A stretch of DNA of 5,136 bases, taken from the NCBI GenBank assembly GCA_002694065.1, contig NZKZ01000081.1, positions 1 through 5,136 on the forward strand, written 5' to 3'. Made by a program: the position numbers and the translations under genes. Positions within the stretch are counted from its first letter, which is position 1; the number at the start of each line of letters is the position of its first letter. The DNA is from Acidiferrobacter sp. (GTDB lineage: Bacteria > Pseudomonadota > Gammaproteobacteria > Arenicellales > UBA868). Under the pieces are notes generated by a model. The model did no database searches, was not told the origin of the DNA, and saw nothing but the letters and a program-made list of their open reading frames with translations. This document shows, one piece after another, positions 1-4,858 of the stretch.

Positions 1-249
1 GGCATCAAACTGGAAACCACCGTCATGCCGTTTATTCTGCGCGGAGTATCGTTGCTCGGTATCAATTCGATTGAAATGCCCGAAGCACTTCGCAACCGGG
101 CCTGGCAGCGCCTGGCGGAAGATCTGCGCCCCGGTCATCTTGATCTGATCGCGCCGCAAACGATTGAATTTGATGATTTGCCGGGCGCGTTTGATGATTA
201 TCTGACCGGTTCAGTTACCGGCCGAACGGTCATTAGGATTGGTTCTTGA
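1..249 (+). CDS. acuI: AcuI/YhdH-family acrylyl-CoA reductase (NADPH), C-terminal part
   Basis: The frame is open from the first base of the window and ends at TGA 247-249, so only the last 82 residues are present (these proteins are usually about 325-330 residues long). The segment TTVMPFILRGVSLLGINS is characteristic of the YhdH/AcuI branch of zinc-independent medium-chain dehydrogenases/quinone oxidoreductases. The downstream pattern of MPEALRNRAWQRLAEDL, then an FDDLPGAFDDYL segment, then GRTVIRI also fits this branch. Known members reduce acryloyl-CoA to propionyl-CoA with NADPH, in 3-hydroxypropionate or DMSP metabolism or as acrylate detoxification, in the cytoplasm. The catalytic and Rossmann portions lie outside the window, so the exact substrate is inferred from family only. 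The gene is translationally coupled to the thioesterase that follows (four-base overlap), which suggests a shared acyl-CoA-related transcript. Confidence 0.85.
   Translation, partial: GIKLETTVMPFILRGVSLLGINSIEMPEALRNRAWQRLAEDLRPGHLDLIAPQTIEFDDLPGAFDDYLTGSVTGRTVIRIGS
235..248 (+). promoter_or_regulatory. Shine-Dalgarno AGGA plus TTG start for the thioesterase
   Basis: AGGA at 235-238 lies within the last codons of the AcuI-like gene, seven bases before TTG 246-248. The TTG shares bases with the upstream TGA stop. This spacing decides the start of the thioesterase and implies stop-restart coupling between the two genes. Confidence 0.55.
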
Positions 250-692
250 GTAACCCAGAGAAAAGCCCGACCCCGGATCATTCGCGAGAGCAGTATCGGT
301 ACTGGCAGTCAGTCAGCACGCGATGGAAGGATAATGACGCCTATGGCCACATCAACAACGCCGTCTATTACAGCTACATCGACAGTGTTGTGAATCAGTT
401 TTTGATTGAACATCAGTTGCTGGATATCCAAAAGAGCGATTCCATCGGGCTGGTAGTTCAGTCACAATGCCGGTTTTTCCAGCCACTGTCTTATCCAGGC
501 CGGGTGGATTGCGGGTTGCGGGTAACGCATCTGGGAAACAGCAGTGTGAGTTATGAGGTGGGTATGTTTGCTGAGGCCGAAGCGGCTGCCGCTGCGGTCG
601 GTGGTTTCACCCACGTATTTGTTGATCGGGAGGCACGCAGGCCATGCGCTTTGTCAGTGCCGGTGCGGGCGGCCCTTCAGAGCCTTGTTTGA
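246..692 (+). CDS. Hotdog-fold acyl-CoA thioesterase (4HBT family)
   Basis: This 148-residue protein has the 4-hydroxybenzoyl-CoA thioesterase signature near its N-terminus. Residues 26-42 read RWKDNDAYGHINNAVYY, matching the family pattern RWxDxDxxGHVNNxxY. Asp-31 is the likely catalytic carboxylate, and the HINN stretch opens the hotdog helix. The rest has the expected strands (VVQSQCRFFQPL, VDCGLRVTHLG, SVSYEVGMF, GGFTHVFVD) and an Ala-rich patch at 111-117. Length is normal for the family. It should hydrolyse a small or medium acyl-CoA to the free acid and CoA in the cytoplasm, but the substrate cannot be read from the sequence. The start is TTG at 246-248, overlapping the upstream TGA as TTGA, with AGGA at 235-238 seven bases before it. 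No ATG or GTG gives a full-length protein. Coupling to the AcuI-like gene points to a joint acyl-CoA role (inference). Confidence 0.85.
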   Translation: MSNPEKSPTPDHSREQYRYWQSVSTRWKDNDAYGHINNAVYYSYIDSVVNQFLIEHQLLDIQKSDSIGLVVQSQCRFFQPLSYPGRVDCGLRVTHLGNSSVSYEVGMFAEAEAAAAAVGGFTHVFVDREARRPCALSVPVRAALQSLV

Positions 693-712
693 AGACTTTA
701 ATTTTTACCACT

Positions 713-1558
713 ATGTACCGTGACAATTTAAAAGGCGCCGCGTTCTGGAAGTCTCCGCGCAAGGCGATTACTCTGCTGGGCATGTCAGGCGTGGGAAAGA
801 CCACGTTGGCATCCCGATTGCCCCGCCAGACCTGGTTCCACTATTCCGGGGATTACCGGATCGGAACGCGTTATCTCGATGAACCCATACTGGATAACGT
901 CAAACGTGAGGCCATGCGGGTGCCGTTTCTCGCAGAATTGCTGCGGACGGATTCGATCTACCTTTGCCACAATATTTCTGTCCACAATCTCAAGCCGATT
1001 GCGAGTTTTCTGGGAATGATCGGCAATCGGGAGCTGGGCGGGCTGTCGGTCGATGAATTCAAGCGCCGCCAGAGCCTTCATCGCGAGGCAGAGATCAATG
1101 CGATGCTGGATGTCAGGGCGTTTATCGCCAAGGGACATGACACCTATGGATATCCGCATTTTCTCAATGACGCAGGCGGCAGCCTGTGTGAACTCGACGA
1201 GCCGGGTGTGCTCGAGCAACTGGCCGAAGATACGCTGATCGTTTATCTCAAGCCCTCGGACGCGATGTTGAGTCAAATCATTGAGCGCTCCTTGCAGGAG
1301 CCCAAGCCGATGTACTATCAGAATCAGTTTCTTGATCGCGTATTGCCCCAATATCTCGAAGAGCAGGGATTATCAAAGCCGGAGGAAATTGTGCCGGACG
1401 ATTATTTCCGCTGGATGTTTCCGCGCCTGGTTGAGCATCGACTTCCGCGATATCAGGAGATCGCTGATCGCTTTGGCGTGGTGCTCGATGCAACGCGGGT
1501 TGACGACATCCATAGCGAAACTGAATTCCTTGAATTGATCTGCGACGCCCTGGAATAA
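713..1558 (+). CDS. P-loop ATPase/kinase-like protein of unknown function, paired with MetA homologue
   Basis: From ATG 713 the product is 281 residues. A Walker A motif, GMSGVGKT, sits at residues 23-30 after a short beta strand (AITLLG), as in small nucleotide kinases such as shikimate or adenylylsulfate kinases. Notable segments further on are HYSGDYRIGTRYLD (43-56), GHDTYGYPHFLNDAGGSLCELDEP (141-164) and the strand TLIVYLKPSD (174-183). A Tyr/acid-rich C-terminal half contains PMYYQNQFLDRVLPQYL. I see no signal peptide, membrane helix or second known domain, so the protein is probably a soluble cytoplasmic ATP-binding protein whose substrate I cannot name. An in-frame ATG at 644, with GGGAGG at 628-633, would add 23 residues but overlap the thioesterase by 49 bases. 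I prefer 713 because the added residues look like read-through of another gene, although 713 has no clear Shine-Dalgarno. The stop is two bases before the MetA-like ATG, so the two genes are almost certainly cotranscribed. Confidence 0.8.
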   Translation: MYRDNLKGAAFWKSPRKAITLLGMSGVGKTTLASRLPRQTWFHYSGDYRIGTRYLDEPILDNVKREAMRVPFLAELLRTDSIYLCHNISVHNLKPIASFLGMIGNRELGGLSVDEFKRRQSLHREAEINAMLDVRAFIAKGHDTYGYPHFLNDAGGSLCELDEPGVLEQLAEDTLIVYLKPSDAMLSQIIERSLQEPKPMYYQNQFLDRVLPQYLEEQGLSKPEEIVPDDYFRWMFPRLVEHRLPRYQEIADRFGVVLDATRVDDIHSETEFLELICDALE

Positions 1559-1560
1559 CG

Positions 1561-2622
1561 ATGCCGATTGTTGCCAACACAGAGCTGCCTAGTTTTGAGC
1601 GGTTTCGCCGTGAGGGGGGAGACGTACTGTCGCTGGAACGCGCGGGGTCGCAGGATATCCGCGAGATGCATATTGGCTTAATGAACAATATGCCGGATGC
1701 CGCTTTGGAGCCGACTGAACGCCAGTTTCTTCGATTGGTCGGGGGCTGCAACCGGATTGCCCAGTTTCATATCTACCCGTTCTCGCCGCCACAGGTTCCC
1801 CGCGGCAAAGAGGCGCGCGAACATATCGAGAAGTATTACTATGATTTCGATCGACTGAAGGAAGAGGGCCTCGATGCCCTGATCGTGACTGGGGCGAACC
1901 CGGTCTGTGATCAGTTGCCCGATGAGGCCTTCTGGGATCCCATGTGCGAGGTACTGGACTGGGCAGTTGAACAGGTCACTTCTACGCTATGCGCATGCCT
2001 TGCGACCCATGCCGCTTTCCTGCATTTTCACGGGATCGAGCGTCAGCCGTTGCCAGCCAAACGCTGGGGTGTGTTTCCCCATCGTGTGGTGATGGAGCAT
2101 CCGCTTGTGCGCGGCATCAACACGCGCTTCGATGTCCCGCATTCCCGCTGGAATGACATTAGTCCAGGTGAGATGAACCGGGTTGACCAGCTTGTGCTGG
2201 TGGAAAGTCCAGACGCAGGAGTCCATCTGGCGACCAGTGCGGATGGATTTCGACTGGTCTTCTTCCAGGGTCATCCCGAATACGACAGTTTCAGTTTGTT
2301 GAAAGAATACAAGCGTGAGGTAAACCGTTATCTCGCAGGGGAGATCGAAGATTACCCGCCGTACCCCGATAACTACTTCACGGAAGATGTTTTCCCGGTA
2401 TTGGAGGGCTTTCGTCAGGAAGCAGAACACGCGCGCGAAAAAGGCAGCGAGGTCCGCGCTTTTCCCGAAAAAGATGTTCCTGTGGACAATACCTGGGGCG
2501 ATACCGGCAAAATCGTTTTCAATAATTGGCTGGGGGCGATTTACCAACTCACGGATCGCGACCGTCGAAGGCCCTTTATGCCCGGGGTAGACCCTCGTGA
2601 TCCGTTGGCCAGCATCTTCTAA
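1561..2622 (+). CDS. metA: Divergent MetA-family homoserine O-acyltransferase (annotated-type homoserine O-succinyltransferase)
   Basis: The 353-residue product belongs to the MetA/HTS class I glutamine-amidotransferase-like family, which acylates homoserine at the first committed step to methionine. MPIVANTELPSF matches the MetA N-terminus and fixes the start. Against recalled E. coli MetA, the catalytic triad is present: Cys-146 (STLCACLAT), His-238 and Glu-240 (QGHPEYD). Lys-167 (E. coli Lys-163), the PHSR motif at 193-196 and Arg-252 (E. coli homoserine-contacting Arg-249) are also kept. There are differences. The LMPKK lysines at 46-47 are replaced in NNMPDAALEPTE, TGAPLG is replaced by TGANPV so Val-115 stands at the acyl-specificity position (Gly succinyl, Glu acetyl), and extra residues occur around 273-310. 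At 353 residues it is longer than the usual 300-310. It is probably a real acyltransferase of a separate subfamily. Acyl donor, and even homoserine as acceptor, are unproven. It is coupled to the ATPase gene upstream. Confidence 0.8.
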   Translation: MPIVANTELPSFERFRREGGDVLSLERAGSQDIREMHIGLMNNMPDAALEPTERQFLRLVGGCNRIAQFHIYPFSPPQVPRGKEAREHIEKYYYDFDRLKEEGLDALIVTGANPVCDQLPDEAFWDPMCEVLDWAVEQVTSTLCACLATHAAFLHFHGIERQPLPAKRWGVFPHRVVMEHPLVRGINTRFDVPHSRWNDISPGEMNRVDQLVLVESPDAGVHLATSADGFRLVFFQGHPEYDSFSLLKEYKREVNRYLAGEIEDYPPYPDNYFTEDVFPVLEGFRQEAEHAREKGSEVRAFPEKDVPVDNTWGDTGKIVFNNWLGAIYQLTDRDRRRPFMPGVDPRDPLASIF

Positions 2623-2651
2623 AAAGCCTATTTTCATAGGAAAACAGGAGA

Positions 2652-2671
2652 TGGGCGCGCGCCCACATTTT
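2652..2671 (+). terminator. Probable intrinsic terminator after the MetA-like gene
   Basis: A perfect 14-base palindrome, TGGGCGCGCGCCCA (2652-2665), can form a five-base-pair GC-rich stem with a GCGC loop. It is followed by CATTTT on the + strand. It lies 30 bases after the stop of the MetA-like gene and just before the promoter of the next unit, where a terminator is expected. The T-run is short (four), so efficiency may be modest. Confidence 0.5.
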
Positions 2672-2681
2672 ACCGGATGTA

Positions 2682-2690
2682 TGTTATAGT
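2682..2690 (+). promoter_or_regulatory. Extended -10 promoter for the riboswitch-methyltransferase unit
   Basis: TGTTATAGT is an extended -10 element: TGn followed by TATAGT at 2685-2690, five of six matches to TATAAT. No good -35 hexamer lies 16-18 bases upstream (the region reads CCCACA), which is tolerable for an extended -10 promoter. Transcription would begin around 2697-2700, right at the 5' edge of the riboswitch P1 stem. That agreement is the main support. Confidence 0.55.
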
Positions 2691-2699
2691 TCTGCCCAC

Positions 2700-2750
2700 A
2701 GCGCCGATTTGATGATCAGCTTGCAGGCGCTTTACAAGTTTGCTAAAGCG
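2700..2750 (+). ncRNA. SAM-II (SAM-alpha) riboswitch aptamer upstream of the methyltransferase
   Basis: The layout of an S-adenosylmethionine-binding SAM-II H-type pseudoknot can be read directly. P1 pairs GCGCC (2701-2705) with GGCGC (2726-2730), extendable by A2700-T2731. Loop 1 begins with the conserved GATTTGA (2706-2712). The pseudoknot helix P2 pairs AGCTTG (2718-2723) with CAAGTT (2735-2740) as six pairs including one G-U. TTGCA (2721-2725) precedes the 3' P1 strand, and the conserved GCTAAA (2742-2747) follows P2. These elements have the order and spacing of the known metX-associated SAM-II RNA, recalled from memory. The aptamer begins at the predicted transcription start and lies about 107 bases before a methionine-synthesis gene, which is the expected class of target. 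High SAM should switch the downstream gene off. SAM-II is best known from alphaproteobacteria. Confidence 0.85.
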
Positions 2751-2777
2751 AGTGCTTGCCGATGGACCCGCTCTAGC
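2742..2777 (+). promoter_or_regulatory. Antiterminator helix of the SAM-II expression platform
   Basis: GCTAAAGCG (2742-2750) can pair with CGCTCTAGC (2769-2777) in eight of nine positions (one A-C mismatch at 2746/2773) across an 18-base loop. The left arm contains the conserved GCTAAA of the aptamer and the right arm overlaps the 5' arm of the downstream terminator (CGC at 2769-2771). The helix is therefore mutually exclusive with both the SAM-bound aptamer and the terminator, as expected for an antiterminator formed when SAM is low. Confidence 0.65.
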
Positions 2778-2801
2778 AACAAAGCCGGTGCGGGTTTTTT
2801 T
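2764..2801 (+). terminator. SAM-controlled intrinsic terminator (attenuator)
   Basis: ACCCGC (2766-2771) pairs with GCGGGT (2790-2795), extendable outward by two G-U pairs, and is followed immediately by seven T (2795-2801). A second run of six T lies at 2808-2813. The stem is GC-rich, with a loop of about 18 bases. It sits between the aptamer and the methyltransferase start, so it would end transcription before the gene when SAM is bound. Confidence 0.75.
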
Positions 2802-2856
2802 GTGGGGTTTTTTCGAGTGACCGACCGGCTCTAAACGGTAACTTTGAGGAAACGCT

Positions 2857-3894
2857 ATGGCCAATAACCGGTTTGAGCAACTTCTCCGTGATCGCGAATG
2901 GCTGCTGGCCGACGGGGCTACGGGAACCAATTATTTCTCTATGGGTCTGCAGTCAGGCGATGCGCCTGAGTTGTGGAACGTAGAGCATCCGGATCGTGTG
3001 AGACTGCTGCATCAGCAGTTCATTGATGCAGGCGCAGACATTCTGTTGACCAACAGTTTTGGCGGATCTTCTTACCGGCTGAAACTTCACCAGGCAGAAC
3101 ACCGTGTTGGGGAATTGAATGCCCAGGCCGCGGCGATAGCACGTTCGTGTGCAGACGCCTCAAACCGCCATATCATCGTCGCGGGGTCAATGGGCCCGAC
3201 CGGGGAGATTCTGGAGCCTGTTGGGACGCTCTCAGTTCAGGCAGCCAAGAGCGCCTTTGCTGAGCAGGCGCGGGCGCTAGCGGCCGGCGGAGCCGATGTC
3301 ATCTGGCTGGAAACCATGTCCTCCAAAGAGGAGCTCCAGGCTGCGGCCGCGGGAGCAGCCGAATCAGGATTGCCTATTGTTGCGACCATGACGTTCGATA
3401 CCAACGGGAGCACGATGATGGGTGTACCGCCTCCGCAGCTTGTGGATATCTACCGGGAAACTGTACCGCGCCTGGCAGCCTTTGGCGCCAACTGCGGCGT
3501 GGGTGCGGCCGACCTGGTGGGGACACTGCTCTCCATGCGATCCCATGCCGAAGACAAAGATGTTCTCGTTGCCAAGGCCAATTGCGGCATTCCACAGTTT
3601 GTCGATGGCGAGATACAGTACACCGGGACACCGGAACTGATGGCTGAGTATGCTCGATTGGCGCGCGATTGTGGTGCGCGGATCATTGGCGGCTGCTGTG
3701 GCACCACGCCGCTGCATCTTGCCGCGATGAACCGCGCTTTGCTCAATCATGATCCCCGACCCATGCCGGATATCGAAGCGGTGGTGGCAGCACTGGGGCC
3801 GGTCACCCCAGGCACGCGCCATGTCTGTACTCATCCGACCGCACCCGTCGAAGAGAAACGCCGAAGCCGCCAGGGGAGGAGGCGCCGCGCCTAG
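2857..3894 (+). CDS. bmt: Betaine-homocysteine S-methyltransferase-type enzyme (Hcy-binding domain)
   Basis: This 345-residue protein is a single homocysteine-binding TIM barrel (the S-methyltransferase domain of BHMT and MetH). It carries DGATGTN (19-25), then LTNSFGG (64-70), and GSMGPTGE (110-117) with ETMSS (152-156). The three zinc ligands are Cys-213 (GANCG) and Cys-280/Cys-281 (GGCCGT). It should transfer a methyl group, probably from glycine betaine, to homocysteine, giving methionine in the cytoplasm. The opening and the MGLQSGDAPELWN segment resemble rhizobial Bmt, but the methyl donor cannot be proven from sequence. There is no folate, cobalamin or reactivation domain, so it is not a complete MetH. 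ATG 2857 has GAGGA at 2846-2850, six bases upstream. The C-terminus ends in a basic tail, KRRSRQGRRRRA. It is controlled by the SAM-II riboswitch and attenuator just upstream, consistent with a role in methionine supply. Confidence 0.87.
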   Translation: MANNRFEQLLRDREWLLADGATGTNYFSMGLQSGDAPELWNVEHPDRVRLLHQQFIDAGADILLTNSFGGSSYRLKLHQAEHRVGELNAQAAAIARSCADASNRHIIVAGSMGPTGEILEPVGTLSVQAAKSAFAEQARALAAGGADVIWLETMSSKEELQAAAAGAAESGLPIVATMTFDTNGSTMMGVPPPQLVDIYRETVPRLAAFGANCGVGAADLVGTLLSMRSHAEDKDVLVAKANCGIPQFVDGEIQYTGTPELMAEYARLARDCGARIIGGCCGTTPLHLAAMNRALLNHDPRPMPDIEAVVAALGPVTPGTRHVCTHPTAPVEEKRRSRQGRRRRA

Positions 3895-3913
3895 CAGCAT
3901 GATTTGACAAAGG

Positions 3914-3922
3914 TGCTATTCT
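3914..3922 (+). promoter_or_regulatory. Possible extended -10 promoter for the GshB-like gene
   Basis: TGCTATTCT reads as TGn plus TATTCT (four of six to TATAAT) and ends seven bases before ATG 3929. This would place the start of transcription at or next to the start codon, giving a leaderless or nearly leaderless mRNA. A perfect TTGACA at 3904-3909 is too close (seven bases) to be its -35 element. There is no convincing Shine-Dalgarno, as AAAGG at 3909-3913 is about 15 bases away. Readthrough from the methyltransferase gene, 34 bases upstream, is equally possible. Confidence 0.3.
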
Positions 3923-3928
3923 GCCGGG

Positions 3929-4855
3929 ATGAGACACGCCTTTATCATGGATCCCCTGGAGGGGGTCAAACCGCACAAGGACACCACCTACTTTTTAATG
4001 CTCGCGGCATACGAGCGCGGGCATGAGGTGTTTTACGTGGACCCGGCGACAATCTCGTTGCGCCATGACGAGGTCTATGCGACGGTGGTCAAGGCCAAGG
4101 TGTCAGCGGATCACGAACAGCCTTTTGACTGTGAGTCGAAAGTCTCCTGCGCACTTGGGACTATGGATACCGTCTGGATCCGTCAGGATCCGCCGTTCGA
4201 CCGCAGTTACTTTTATGTCACTTTACTGCTGGATCAACTGCCTGTGCATGTCCAGATCATCAACAGACCCGTCACGGTCCGAAACTGGAATGAAAAACTG
4301 GCCGCGTTGCGTTACCCGGATTTCACTCCTAAGACGCTGGTCTCCAGAAGTCAGCAGGAGATAGCCGGGTTTCTTCGTGACCAGAAGCGGATTACCGTCA
4401 AACCTGTAGATGGGCATGGCGGCAAGGGCATCATATTTTTGGATGCTGAGGGAGAAGGGCTATCACAGCAGTTGGATACGGCAACCCACGGAGGGCGGCA
4501 CTGGGTGGTAGCCCAGCAATACCTGCCGGCAGCCCGCGAGGGAGACAAGCGTATCCTGTTGCTGGATGGTGAGCCGCTCGGCGCGATCCTTCGTGTTCAT
4601 GCTGAAGGGGCAGAGTTGAATAACCTCGACCAGGGGGGAAGTGCCCAACAGTCAGCATTGGATCAGCAGGATTGGAATATCTGTGAGGCAATGCGCGATG
4701 ATCTCGTGGCGCATGGCGTCCGTTTCGCCGGTATCGATGTCATCGGCGGGATGTTGATCGAGATCAATATTACGAGCCCGACTGGAATTCAGGAGATGAG
4801 CCGCTTTGATGGGGTGGATTACCATCACCGGGTGATGGCATCCTTTGAATCTTAA
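3929..4855 (+). CDS. gshB: Glutathione synthetase-like ATP-grasp ligase, divergent
   Basis: The 308-residue product aligns along its length with prokaryotic glutathione synthetase (E. coli GshB, 316 residues), which joins gamma-glutamylcysteine and glycine using ATP. FIMDPLEGVKPHKDTT at the N-terminus supports ATG 3929. Family landmarks are IRQDPPFD (84-91), NEKL (121-124), the ATP-grasp segment VKPVDGHGGKG (157-167), QQYLPAAREGDKRI (196-209) with LLDGEP, and GIDVIGGMLIEINITSPTGIQE (268-289) bearing the metal ligands Glu-278 and Asn-280. The flexible active-site loop is unusual. In an ungapped comparison with recalled E. coli GshB, Arg-233 is replaced by Leu-230 and Arg-241 by Ser-238. Arg-233 is reported as critical in E. 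coli, so activity or substrate may differ. The TSPTGIQE ending looks more alphaproteobacterial than enterobacterial. The gene follows the methyltransferase by 34 bases and converges on a gamma-glutamyltranspeptidase gene. Confidence 0.82.
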   Translation: MRHAFIMDPLEGVKPHKDTTYFLMLAAYERGHEVFYVDPATISLRHDEVYATVVKAKVSADHEQPFDCESKVSCALGTMDTVWIRQDPPFDRSYFYVTLLLDQLPVHVQIINRPVTVRNWNEKLAALRYPDFTPKTLVSRSQQEIAGFLRDQKRITVKPVDGHGGKGIIFLDAEGEGLSQQLDTATHGGRHWVVAQQYLPAAREGDKRILLLDGEPLGAILRVHAEGAELNNLDQGGSAQQSALDQQDWNICEAMRDDLVAHGVRFAGIDVIGGMLIEINITSPTGIQEMSRFDGVDYHHRVMASFES

Positions 4856-4858
4856 GCG

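Noticed and set aside
644..712. Upstream ATG extension (23 residues) of the P-loop ATPase
   Set aside because: It overlaps the thioesterase by 49 bases, and the added residues look like an out-of-frame reading of that gene. The GGGAGG at 628-633 keeps it possible, but 713 gives a typical P-loop protein N-terminus.
1278..1751. Long minus-strand open frames (785-1351, 1278-1751, 1987-2637, 3364-3900)
   Set aside because: All lie antisense to well-supported genes, show no recognisable motif and have composition expected of the opposite strand of coding DNA.
2621..2641. Inverted repeat CCTAT-TTTC-ATAGG just after the MetA-like stop
   Set aside because: A five-pair AT-rich stem without a T-run on the + strand. 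On the - strand a T-run follows, but no minus-strand gene ends there. Too weak to call a terminator.
2824..2839. Small hairpin ACCG/CGGT before the methyltransferase Shine-Dalgarno
   Set aside because: Only four pairs with an eight-base loop, not overlapping GAGGA at 2846-2850. Likely chance.
2857..3894. Interpretation as a complete MetH methionine synthase
   Set aside because: Only the homocysteine-binding barrel is present. Folate, cobalamin and reactivation domains are missing and the protein has a natural stop. A split-MetH role remains conceivable but is less likely than BHMT.
3904..3909. Perfect TTGACA as a -35 box for the GshB-like gene
   Set aside because: The nearest -10-like element is only seven bases away, and the position 16-18 bases downstream falls on the start codon with no TATAAT-like hexamer.
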